Shown here: piece by piece, positions 1-8,140 of the stretch | How the letters are laid out: each line of letters opens with the position of its first letter | How positions within the stretch are numbered: position 1 is the first letter of the stretch | From: Smittium mucronatum | Taxonomy: Eukaryota > Kickxellomycota > Harpellomycetes > Harpellales > Legeriomycetaceae | Direction: 5' to 3' | DNA: 11,524 nucleotides | Assembly: GCA_001953115.1 (NCBI GenBank) | Contig: LSSL01004253.1 | Coordinates: forward strand, 1-11,524 | The notes under the pieces: generated by a model | Told to the model about the DNA's origin: nothing | The model's database searches: none | What the model saw: the letters and a program-made list of their open reading frames with translations, nothing else | Made by a program: the position numbers and the translations under genes

Positions 1-335
1 AGCGTTCGACAGTCAGACGGATCTCAGCGTCTAACAGCTATTTGTAGGAAAGCCATGTCGATCAAACCCACATTAAGGGTAGGAGCATAATTTTATTAAT
101 CCTGTTAGAAGTAGGCACTGACATGGTGCCCAGCAGATTAAATAAACTATTGCTCATTGAAAAAGAGCTTAATTCATAACCGTTAAAGCCTCAGTCATCT
201 AGCCTACTTGAAGCAATACCAGGGTATTATTTGGTGATTGGTAGATTGCATCCTTTTCCCGTAGGTACGCAGCCGATAGTCTGGCAGAGGAGCTTATTGT
301 AGTTAGGATAATATTCTTTTCTTTAAGCCTTTTTC
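1..335 (+). repeat. Left arm of a tail-to-tail inverted repeat, truncated by the window edge
   Basis: This stretch is visibly richer in G+C than its surroundings. Read in reverse complement, it matches 1336-1629. The best blocks are 4-28 against 1626-1602 (24 of 25 bases identical around GTTCGACAGTCAGA) and about 253-313 against 1418-1358 (CTTTTCCCGTAG, ACGCAGCC, TAGGATAATA). The middle is less alike and the left copy is about 40 bases longer. Codons 1-90 form an open frame beginning SVRQSDGSQ. It parallels VRQSEGSQ in the right copy and ends at TAA 88-90, after which indels put the two copies in different frames. Similarity is still present at base 4, so the unit very probably extends beyond the window. 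The family is not recognised; it could be the 3' part of a transposable element or duplicated exon and 3' UTR sequence. Confidence 0.75.
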
Positions 336-1335
336 TTTTTTTCATATTTTTAGTGTAGTTTTTAATGACTTTATCTTACAATAAAATTCCGTAATACAAA
401 AAAAAAAAATGAAGTCATTAAAATTTGATATTTATTAAAATAAAACTATAAAGCTAAAAGCTTATTTTTTTTGTTTTCATAAAGGAGCAAGACTTTTACA
501 ATAATTGTTTCAATATATCATATAAATTATATATAGTATTTGTTTCACTATACATCATCATTTTTGATAGAAATCATGATAAATATGTATGTTATATGCG
601 AATATATTTTTTGAAATCAGGACACATTGCATCCAAATGCTCCAAGACATATTCTGATGAATCAATATTTTGATATGAAAAGCTAGTAAAATAAAGCCAG
701 AACTAATGAGGATACAAACCAAATAACATTTCATAATGGCAATGTGAAGCATTTTAGCTTTAACATATTTTGCACCAATAACCTAAGTTTTTGAGTTTCT
801 ATTTTTGTTTTCTATTTAGTTAAGAAAATTCCTATTAATTAATATAGGAGTTTATTAAGAATTTTTACATGTATAATTGGATTTGTGACTTGTTTATTAA
901 TTGTTGCGAATATACAAGAGTAAACAATACTGTTAAAAAATAGCAAATGAGTTCACAATAAAGTGATTTATTATTAAAAACAACCACTAATTTCCTAATT
1001 ATTCCGTTTTAACGAATTGGATGCATTAAAAAAATACATATTATGCGGTTTTAATTATAACAGAAGAAATTGTTTTTAATTGGTTTCCTACATCATTATG
1101 AGTGAAAAATTACGATAATTTCCATATTGTATAGGTTTAAATCTAATTTTCCTCTAGATTTTTTATAAATGAACCAAGTATGGAAAATATTAGGTTTTAT
1201 AAAACTGATAATTCAGAAAAAAGAATGAAAACGCATTATTAGTTATTAGCGAAAAGTTTTGAATTTATCTGAGCTAATATGTGGAAATAATTATGTAAGT
1301 AGATAATATTCCTATATTAAAATATCAAAAGAACA
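336..1335. other. AT-rich spacer between the inverted arms, no gene seen
   Basis: About 1 kb of low-G+C sequence with many T and A runs. Similarity between the two flanking arms fades out at each edge of this spacer, so the arms do not continue into one long palindrome. A 64-codon minus-strand frame at 752-558 has only AT-driven residues (I, L, H, F, Y) and no recognisable motif, so I regard it as chance. A short inverted pair, CCTAT/ATAGG with a TAATTAAT centre, lies near 832-849. Nothing else could be supported. Confidence 0.6.
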
Positions 1336-1629
1336 ATAAAAAACGTAAAGAAAAGGCTATTATCCTAATTACATTACCCACCTCTGACGGGCTGCGGGCT
1401 GCGTATCTACGGGAAAAGGGTGCAATCATCCAACAGAAAGACCCCCCCCCCTGAAATTGCTTCAAGTTGGTATATGATTTTGTTTAAATACAGCCAAGAA
1501 ATAATCTCTTTGTCAATGAAAGAATACTTCTAGTTTTGTACTCCCGTAGGGTAAGCATTTAACATGACCAATTGACTTGGCATTGCTAAAAAATCTGTTA
1601 TGCTGAGATCCTTCTGACTGTCGAACATT
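1336..1629 (-). repeat. Right arm of the tail-to-tail inverted repeat
   Basis: This is the reverse-complement partner of 1-335; both copies point their 3' ends toward the 1-kb spacer. It keeps the blocks ACGGGAAAAGGGTGCAATC and CTGAGATCCTTCTGACTG and the TATTATCCTA block near the inner edge. A run of ten C (1442-1451) replaces a short CAGGG-type motif of the left copy, probably by slippage. The left partner is cut at base 1, so the true outer edge of the repeat is not visible. The G+C-rich, coding-like sequence continues to about 1790 on this side. Confidence 0.75.
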
Positions 1630-1821
1630 GTACTTTTGCTCAGAAGCTATTCCAGAGTACACTAAACGGTCTGTTCCTCTTGTTTCAAGATGATCCCCCC
1701 CTATGTTATCGCTGTCCTCAGAATCTGTGCGCTGTGTGATGTTTGCTGTCTCCACTTCTCCCAGCCAAGAATAGTACAACACCGTATGAAATTTTAGTAT
1801 AATGTACTTCGAAAAGTACAC
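1513..1821 (-). CDS. Coding-like fragment of unknown function in the right repeat arm
   Basis: A 102-codon open frame reads on the minus strand. Its central part, about 1770-1550, has mixed codon use and G+C well above the local background. It encodes an acidic, Ser/Thr/Gly-rich stretch including SWLGEVETAN, RTDSEDSDNIGGDHLETRG and VRQSEGSQ. The first 15 or so residues are AT-driven and may not be coding, so the ATG at 1821 is doubtful; the real fragment may be an exon beginning further in. The VRQSxGSQ segment recurs in the left arm at 4-27 in the same frame, which suggests the ancestral unit was coding there. No domain or catalytic motif is recognisable. It may be a transposable-element protein remnant or an exon of a host gene. 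There is no signal peptide or membrane segment in the convincing part. A run of seven G (plus-strand C, 1695-1701) lies within the frame and could be an indel site. Confidence 0.3.
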   Translation of the reverse strand: MYFSKYIILKFHTVLYYSWLGEVETANITQRTDSEDSDNIGGDHLETRGTDRLVYSGIASEQKYNVRQSEGSQHNRFFSNAKSIGHVKCLPYGSTKLEVFFH

Positions 1822-1996
1822 TTTCTAAGTTCAAAAACATCGGATAGATGCTTCACTCTTAGGTGAATAAATAACCTATTATATACAAAAAAATCTCTAA
1901 AAACGCGAGTACTTCGTTTTTCTATCCGATTATCTAATAATCTCCTATTTATCGTATTTTCAAAATTATCAGCATTCATTTGGCTCTTGTTAAAAC

Positions 1997-2109
1997 ACTC
2001 CTTTTCACTAGTCGTTATACAAAGGCTTTCGTTTTTTCAAAAAATGGGAAAGCGGATAATTCTTTAATTCCAAAACAAAGCCTTATTCACTATACGAAAA
2101 ATAGGGAGT
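1997..2109. repeat. Imperfect 113-nt foldback (hairpin) sequence
   Basis: The segment begins ACTCC and ends GGAGT. Between these, the two halves remain complementary in blocks: TCGT-TA and AAGGCTTT on the left pair with TACGA and AAAGCCTT on the right. A smaller hairpin near the left half pairs GCTTTC with GAAAGC, flanking TTTTTT-C-AAAAAA. It has the shape of a very small foldback or MITE-like repeat, but I see no convincing target-site duplication. It lies immediately outside a 61-codon AT-rich minus-strand frame (1979-1794), which I did not accept as a gene. Confidence 0.45.
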
Positions 2110-3819
2110 TATTATTTGGGACAATGGAAATTTAAATGAGTATGGAAACCAAAGTTTTTACTGAATTTTTAACCATACTAGAACCATTTCATTCAATACA
2201 TTTTTTATTTTTTTAAAACAATACCCATTACCAAATATAAATTGAATTGAGTATATTGGTACACTTTTCCCATTGATATTTATTTATTGATACTTATAAC
2301 GAGCTTTAACACTAAAATGCTACCTTAGCATATAAACCCAAATAAAGAAATGACCTGAGAGGGAAAATATAGTTTAAAAAATGCTGAATATAATAATAAT
2401 AGATTATCTTTAATTAAATGGTTACTTTCACAGTTTAAATTAGTTATAAATACCGAAATTGATACATTTTCGTTTCTAAATAAACTATTAATATCCAGCT
2501 ACTTGGTTTTTTTTTTCTGTGTAACTAAGGAATAAATTATTATTTTTCATGAATCAAAAAAAGTCGAAAGATAGATTAATTATACTAATTCAGTGATATT
2601 TTAGGCTCGAAATATATGCTATCCAAATTATTACTTTTTTTTTTCTGCTATAATTTTAGAATATTCTTATAACGAAAATCATATTCAAATATTTTGGGTG
2701 GCTAAAATTAGCCTCTCAAGGTCGAGCATTCTTTTTTTTTTAGCTCAACTGAAGCATTCTATATTTTAATATGGTTTTATTAATTAGTTTTATATTATCC
2801 ATTGGCCAAAAAGCAGTCCATGCGATTGATCATTTGTAATTTAAAGTGAAATCAAATTGACAATAGTAGCTAAATATAAGTAAATCATTTTACAAAATTT
2901 CTGATTTTTTATAACACAAATTCATCAGTAAAATAAGATTTTTTACATTTTATTTCATATTTACAAAATTGGCTATTCAATCCTTTGTGTATTTTTCTTA
3001 AACACAAAATCATTTGAGCAAAGGTATGACCCAAAAATTCTTTGGAGATAAGCAGCAGCCTTATATTTTTTTAACTGTTTTTTTTGTATTTTAGTATAAT
3101 GCTTAAATTTGCAGTTTCAAGATTACTAAATTTAAAAAAGATCAATTTTGATGCAACCATGCTGTTAAAAAATTTAAAATATGAACTAAAAAATATATGC
3201 AAGATCTCATCTTCGAACTTTTAATAATTAATTGCTAGAAGATTATAATATGCAAGCTCTAGGACTTATAATGATGATTTCTCATGTTCTTTATTTATGA
3301 TTTTAAAACAACTAAAATCTATATTTTTTTAGCGGAAAATTGCGAGGTTGCTATATTTTTCCTATTTAAAATTAAATTACATTGATAAAATAATCTGTAA
3401 CATAGATAAAATCTAATTTTTTCCGGGAAACTAATATAATTTAAAACCGGCCTTTGGTTCCGTCCAATAAATGAGGACTTTAGAAAAATTCCGTGTTCTT
3501 TAATATTAATTCAGTTTTTTAATGACGTCTCAAAGAATTAAGTACTATCGATTTCTTTCTAGACAAAAAAAAAATCATCGGGATGAATTCATTCATTTAT
3601 CATTTTCGGTGGTTTTGGCTTGACCCCCTTCCCCTTATTTGCATTGTGAAAATATAAGTGAATAAAATATATTAAAATTTTTTATAAAATCTTGGCAGAA
3701 TTTTTTTTTTAGACTTTCCCATATAAAAATTATCATAGGGGATCCAAAAAATTACAAGATTTTGAACCAATCATTACTGAGGAAAGAGAAAAAAAGAATA
3801 CAGGTTTTTATTAGGAGTA
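2110..3819. other. AT-rich non-coding stretch, no gene seen
   Basis: Every frame is broken by frequent stops and the sequence is dominated by A/T homopolymers. There is no tRNA-like, rRNA-like or transposase-like signal. A few patches have slightly higher complexity (about 3440-3500 and 3600-3650, the latter with CCCCCTTCCCC), but none supports a feature. It ends at the TA dinucleotide (3818-3819) that precedes the Tigger-like left terminus. Confidence 0.55.
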
Positions 3820-3840
3820 CAGGTAATCCTCGTTATTTGC
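3820..3840 (+). repeat. Left terminal inverted repeat of the Tigger-like element
   Basis: The sequence begins CAGGTAATCCTCGTTATTTG and is preceded by the dinucleotide TA (3818-3819). CAG start, CCTCGTT core and TA flank together are characteristic of pogo/Tigger termini. A well-preserved reverse-complement partner was not found to the right in this window. Only a 7-bp match (6923-6929) and a weak GATTA-containing candidate near 7070-7080 are present. Confidence 0.7.
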
Positions 3841-3851
3841 AGTTTTATTTT

Positions 3852-3957
3852 AGGTTAAAAGGTCAAAAACGGTCAATTTAGGAAAAAAAAAATCAAATTG
3901 ATTCTAAGCGAATCAATTTAGGCATTATAATATCGTATTATGTTAATCACTATTTAA
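3852..3957 (+). repeat. Left long terminal inverted repeat of the MITE-like element
   Basis: About 106 nt. It carries an internal set of related short words (GGTCAATTTAGG, ATCAAATTGATT, CGAATCAATTTAGGC), so the repeat is itself built from a CAATTTAGG/CAAATTGA theme. Complementarity to the right arm is strongest in the outer 75 nt and reappears at TCACTATTTA (3948-3957). Confidence 0.65.
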
Positions 3958-4362
3958 AACTTTTTAAATAACCCAATGCATATTTAGCCATCCTAAATAA
4001 AATATAATATTTTTTTTTATATAATAGGGAAAATTCAACTTTTATTTTTCTTCGGTGCACTGTTTTTGACCCTATTTTCTAATAGTAGGAGTTTTAATTA
4101 TTAATCAGAATCCATTGCCAATGAAATGGAATATTTCTACCAATTCCATAAATTATTTAACTTCATTTGATAAAAATAAAGAATATTGGTTTTGATATCT
4201 TGAAACCCTTTCAGATCCTATGGCACAAAAAATGACATTCAATTTTTGACGAATTTTCATTGGGCTGAATGGTTTTTAAACAAAATAAAGTGTGTGATAT
4301 GATGATTTTGTATAAAATTTAAAAAAAAAAATCATGAAATTAATTTTCACAATTGACAGGTA

Positions 4363-4487
4363 TTAAATAGTGAAAAACGCAATTTGATTAAATTGCGCCT
4401 AAATTGATACGTTTAAATCAATTTGATTTTTTTTTTACCTAAATTGACAGGTTTTGAGTCAAATTGACCTTTTTCGACCTTTTAACC
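4363..4487 (-). repeat. Right long terminal inverted repeat of the MITE-like element
   Basis: About 125 nt, the reverse-complement partner of 3852-3957. It contains TAAATAGTGA, GCCTAAATTGAT, ATCAATTTGATTTTTTTTTT, CCTAAATTGAC and finally GACCTTTTAACC. It is longer than the left arm because of extra bases around GTTTTGAGTCAAATTGACC and in the TGAAAAACGCAATTTGATTAAATTGCG segment. The latter forms a small hairpin of its own (GCAATTTgaTTAAATTGC). Confidence 0.65.
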
Positions 4488-4716
4488 TTATTTTGATCGT
4501 TTTTCGCAAATTCGTGAAAATGAAAAAAAAAAAAAAGTGAAATCCTTTTTTGGCTGTTTTAATTTTTCGCGATTTTAAAATTTCCGAATATAATTGGTTC
4601 CATAATTATAATACCAATAATGATTTTTTATAAAGTAAATTTATTTTGCTGGTGACTTTATGAATACCAATAAAAATCTTTTTCCAAAGATAAATCATTT
4701 GAAAAATAGATAAACT

Positions 4717-6384
4717 ATGGAAATAAATAAAGAAAAAAAAAAGGTTCCATTGACTATTTCTTAAAATTAGATATTCTGGATGCTCTTTCCGACCGAGAAA
4801 GAGTTTCAAAGGTGGAAAAAATGAAGTTAGTATCGAAATTACCTTAAGAGTGATCGTGAAAAGATCCATAATTTCAGGAGAGTTTAAAAGATAAAAGTCA
4901 GATTATAGTATTAAAAGATCTTATTTTCTGAATCCTGATATAATTTCGATAAAAAAGAAATTTAAAAGAATGGATAGATATCCAAATAAAAATAATCAGC
5001 TATCACCACATATAGGCACGAAAAAAGGCTATATCTCTATGCAATTAGCTCTCTAAATTATATCAAAGTCAGAAATATCTAAAATTAGAGACCAGTGATT
5101 GTTGGTTTGAATTTTTCAAAAAAAATATAGGGTTTGCACAGTATAAATTTTACTGGTGAGGTAACAATTGGCGATCATGGATCTACTAGAAAATTTCCAG
5201 AATAACTGAGTAAAATAATTTTTTGAATGAGACTATCTCCCATGGCAGGCAAAAAACTTTCTCTTTTTTTTTTTCATTTAGAAAGATAGAACTGAATTAA
5301 TAATTTCTGACAGGTATTTAATATAGACGAGACATATTATTTTTGAAAATAATCCCCACATGAACTTATTTTCTGTTGAAGAGAAAATTTCTCCTGTGTT
5401 TAAACCAGAAAAAGAAAAAAATTATGCCAATTTATTTTCCAATTCATAGAAGATTGCTGACTTAAAACTATGGTTATTAACGCATTCAAAACCTTAGGAT
5501 CATTAATTAGACTAAATAAAGCGACCTCCCAGTGATTCGGAGGTCTTAGAATAAACTCTACATGGCCAAATATTTATTTGAAAGCTATTCAATAATGAGA
5601 TTTATTCAGAATTGAAAAAATAATTTAAATTATAAAATAATCTTGTTGATAGACAAAGAATCTATTCATCCTTAAAGTATTTAAAAAAATTTGAGGAAAT
5701 GGGTGTTTTATTTATTCACCCAAACATAACTTCATTGATCCAACCAGTGGATCAAGAATATATAAAAAAAAATTAAGATGCACTATTTAAAACATTCATT
5801 CGAGATTCTAAATAATTCTTTACTAGCGATGCCTCGGTCTAGCAATTTTGAAAAGATTTAACAAAAAATATTATATTAAATTAATATAGTATTCATGAAA
5901 TCTTGTTCCTAAGTAATGCCTTATTGAGGTTTGGAGAAATATGATGCCGTTGATTGACGATAAGGAAAATTTTTATATAAGTTTAAAACTATTTGAGTTA
6001 AAAATATCATGTTTGCGCATTGGGCATAATTTGGGATTCAATGAATTAATATAAGATAATATTAACACTGCTCTAGATAGGAAAAATCCAGATGATGATG
6101 ATTTTAAATTGAAATGAAGTTGTACAGGATCTAGTATATCAGAAGAGGAGAATTATTTTAATGGGATAAACAAAGAAGGTATACCAGCTATAAAAAAAGG
6201 AATAGATCTCATTGAAAGAAGTATTGGAATTTTATTTGAGAAAGATAAAGATCATATCATTCCGGGAAAGATGAAAACCACATTAAAAAAATCACTTCAA
6301 AGTTGCCATAAAGTATTTTGCGATTCAAAAAAAAAAAGAAGAAGAAAAACGTCAATTCTAAGCTTTTTTCACTCAGAAAAATAA
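4717..6384 (+). pseudogene. Tigger/Jerky-like (pogo superfamily) transposase pseudogene
   Basis: Catalysed cut-and-paste movement of its own element. A likely original start at 4717 reads MEINKEKKKVPLTIS, then shifts frame into KLDILDALSDRERVSKVEKM, the first helix-turn-helix of a CENP-B-type DNA-binding region. A second CENP-B-like module follows at about 4930-5180 (WFEFFKK, then GEVTIGD in another frame). The nuclease core keeps VFNIDETYY (5314-5340, Asp at 5326), LLIDKESIHP (5646-5672, Asp at 5652) and FIHPNITSLIQPVDQEY (5711-5761, Asp at 5750). About 32 residues separate the last two Asp, as in pogo-type DD30-36D enzymes. The C-terminus is basic with a SFFHSEK end and stop at 6382-6384. 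At 1668 nt it has about 556 codons, full family length. The three catalytic Asp fall in three frames and many in-frame stops occur, so it cannot make an enzyme. The second Asp block has lost the usual DNAPAH residues (now DKESIH). Tigger versus Jerky subfamily is not resolved. Confidence 0.9.
5522..5544. repeat. Small perfect hairpin inside the transposase pseudogene
   Basis: GACCTCC and GGAGGTC form a 7-bp perfect stem with a 9-base loop. It is unusually G+C-rich for this region. It lies between the first and second catalytic blocks of the pseudogene, where no family motif is expected, and may be only a by-product of decay. It resembles a bacterial terminator stem but is not followed by a T run and sits in a eukaryotic context. 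Confidence 0.4.
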
Positions 6385-7778
6385 CTTGAATTTATTTTTT
6401 GATCATATAAATTTTATTTTGAATCTGATAATTATAATAAAAATAAATCGATTTTATTTTTATCCAATTACTGTTTTTATTCTTTTATAATTTTTTATTT
6501 CATCTTAGTTTTCTCTAACTTTTATTTTCTAATATTTAGACAGAAAATTTTTAAATTAATGGCTTAAAAAATTCAGATTTTTTGAAATTTTTTGATTTTA
6601 TAGTTAAAAAAAACAAAATGATACAAAACTTGGATGAAGATTGAAAATTTTGTTCCTAGTGAAGTTTATAGCGATAATTTTAGAAATCTATAATTTATAA
6701 CACAAAGTAATCATTCAGATATTAGCACAAGATATTTGTTTTTAGAAAAATAGCCTTAGCCCTTTGTTTTTCTACTAATAAAAAATATATTCTAGCATTA
6801 CATGTTTTATTTATGGGTAATCATTATGATCTATTGACTCAGAATTAGTTGCCTAAAATACAAAATTTAAATTATGAATTCTTATTCAAATTAATTTTCT
6901 CTTAATTATAATTGTTATTATTTTACCTGGTCCTATATCTGTATAAAACCAGCTTTCCTTCCTAAATGTATTTAAGAAATGAGAATTTTATTCTTTCTAT
7001 AATGGATAAATATTGAATTTATAATAAACAACTTGTAAAATTACCCGCGATTTCGGGTTTAATCGCATAATTTTTAGATTAGAATAAAAATTCATGGATT
7101 AATAAGATGGCTTTTTTTTTTTTTTGAAATTTTTAAATTAAAGATAAATTTCTATTTTATTTATTGATTCGTTTGCCTCAAAGAGATTAGTTTATATTCC
7201 TGCATTTTTCTGGTTACTAGAAACCTAATCTTTACTCGAAAGACGCTTATTTTAAAATTAAAGTGAAAAAATAAATTTTAGAAGTTTTTAATTTTTAGAA
7301 TCTTTGGCCACATTAAAGCCTTATAAGCAAAGTCAATTATTAATATTTTTTATTGGAGCCAGGGAAGACACGCTTAGGAGTTTTGTTTTATAAAAATTAT
7401 TGATACTTGTCTTAATGAAAGTTTTTAATTGCCAATCAATTTGATTTTTCTTTTCTTTTTCATTATGTAATTAATTATACGCGATTTTTCTCTATTTTTT
7501 TTTTCATCCAGCCTAAGAAAATAGGGGTATTTATTCATTATTCACGATTTTTATGCTACTATTTTTCTTTCTTTTATTTTATTCATTTAGCTACAATTCC
7601 TGCATATTGCCATTTTGATTTCAGTGATTTCCAATTCAAGTGTTTTTTTTGGGGGAATTATCATCGAATAATGAGGAATACCTTTACTCTCATTCTTTTT
7701 TATTATTTTATTTCACTCTATTATCGAGTAGAAAATAATTATTGTTTTAAATAACTAAGTTCTAATAGGTCTTTACAT
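6385..7778. other. AT-rich stretch; eroded Tigger 3' flank, no gene seen
   Basis: The first part should be the 3' untranslated and subterminal region of the Tigger-like element. Possible right ends are TTACCTG (6923-6929) and the segment at 7043-7080. At 7043-7058, ACCCG and CGGGT pair around CGATTT, and TAATCGCATAA follows, resembling the CGCGATT words in the left leader. Beyond about 7080 I see only A/T homopolymer-rich sequence with all frames broken. Confidence 0.5.
7043..7058. repeat. CG-containing hairpin, candidate Tigger right subterminal sequence
   Basis: The perfect 5-bp stem ACCCG/CGGGT with loop CGATTT is one of the few CpG-rich spots in this part of the window. The CGCGATTT word is shared with 4567-4575 in the left leader of the Tigger-like element, and CGCGATT words are common in Tigger ends generally. 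GATTA at 7076-7080 lies where a terminus might be expected. The match to the left terminal repeat is too weak to confirm it. Confidence 0.25.
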
Positions 7779-7913
7779 CAATAGACAATAAATTACGTAA
7801 AATTTAGCCATTGATAGACTCCAACTTGGTTTCGGGAAAAAGATCCAAAATACTATCATAAATTACAAAAAAATGTACTTAAATTTATTTAAAGAAGACG
7901 AAAAAAATATCAT

Positions 7914-7939
7914 CCAACTCCCATTTGCCGCCCTAGCAA
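7914..7939 (-). repeat. Copy 1 of a diverged 26-nt motif (CCAACT...TGCCGC...CTA)
   Basis: CCAACTCCCATTTGCCGCCC followed by TAGCAA matches 9041-9066 at 20 of 26 bases. In both copies an A-rich run and AAATTTA lie at a similar distance to the left. On the minus strand both read RAA, two residues, SW, then FF in one frame, so the likeness also holds in translation. Confidence 0.4.
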
Positions 7940-7969
7940 TTCTAACTAATAATTTTAGTTTCCGGAAGC

Positions 7970-8140
7970 TTACGAATTTTTTAAAACCTGAATATTAAGT
8001 CCTTTTTCCACTTGAATTACAATAAGGAATTCATCTGCACTCAGCACAAATGCAAAATCGGCGGCATCATCTTGGGTCTGATTAGAGTTATTTTTATTTA
8101 AATCCCGAATTAATATACACCTATCCACAATTGGAATCAT
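7970..8140 (-). CDS. 56-codon minus-strand frame, unknown protein fragment
   Basis: The frame runs from ATG (8140-8138) to TAA (7972-7970). It begins MIPIVDRCILIRDLNKNN, continues QTQDDAADFAFVLSADEF and ends VEKGLNIQVLKNS. The mix of D, A, V, Q, R and L codons differs from the F/I/Y/K/N-dominated chance frames nearby, and the DNA here contains GCGGC and GGGTC words rare in the flanks. The same frame is open for seven codons upstream of the ATG (KSTFEFQ), so the ATG need not be the true start. No known domain, signal peptide or membrane segment is recognised. It is best viewed as the centre of the broken stretch at 7779-8240 or as one exon; a stand-alone peptide gene is less likely. Confidence 0.25.
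   Translation of the reverse strand: MIPIVDRCILIRDLNKNNSNQTQDDAADFAFVLSADEFLIVIQVEKGLNIQVLKNS

Larger units (their letters stand above)
3852..4487. mobile_element. MITE-like non-autonomous element inserted in the Tigger leader
   Basis: About 636 bp with long terminal inverted repeats. The left end AGGTTAAAAGGTC mirrors GACCTTTTAACC at the right end. The mirror continues inward through GGTCAATTTAGG, ATCAAATTGATT, AATCAATTTAGGC and TCACTATTTA on the left, against their complements on the right. Seven-base direct repeats TTATTTT flank it at 3845-3851 and 4488-4494, as a target-site duplication would. The centre has no open frame or transposase motif, so the element would need an enzyme supplied in trans. 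The family is unknown: the duplication could be 7 bp, or 8 bp with one mismatch, which does not decide a superfamily. Excising it reconnects a Tigger-like leader. Confidence 0.65.
3820..6929 (+). mobile_element. Decayed Tigger/pogo-like DNA transposon (right boundary tentative)
   Basis: The left end starts CAGGTAATCCTCGTTATTTG right after TA, as expected for the pogo/Tigger branch of Tc1-mariner elements, which insert at TA and whose termini commonly begin CAG with a CCTCGTT-like core. A non-coding leader with CGCAAATTCGTGAAAAT (4505-4521) and TCGCGATTTT follows, then a transposase pseudogene at 4717-6384. A second element (3852-4487) interrupts the leader. The right end is uncertain. TTACCTG at 6923-6929 is the exact reverse complement of the first seven left bases and would give about 2.47 kb after removing the insert and one copy of its 7-bp duplication, a normal Tigger size; however, it is followed by GT rather than TA. 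The alternative is the CCCGCGATTTCGGG region near 7043-7080. The element is clearly old, with many stops and frameshifts. Confidence 0.75.

Noticed and set aside
558..752. 64-codon minus-strand frame with a hydrophobic start
   Set aside because: Its residues are those expected from AT-rich random sequence (I, L, F, Y, H, K), it has no motif or compositional shift, and it lies in a featureless spacer.
1794..1979. 61-codon minus-strand frame next to the coding-like fragment at 1513-1821
   Set aside because: It could be an upstream exon, having some Arg-rich content, but base composition equals the flanks and no splice signals or motif support it.
4606..4869. 87-codon minus-strand frame
   Set aside because: It is antisense to the N-terminal part of the transposase pseudogene, whose plus-strand reading shows family motifs; the minus frame is a shadow.
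5522..5544. Rho-independent terminator
   Set aside because: The stem is strong but there is no T run after it, and the context is a eukaryotic transposase pseudogene.
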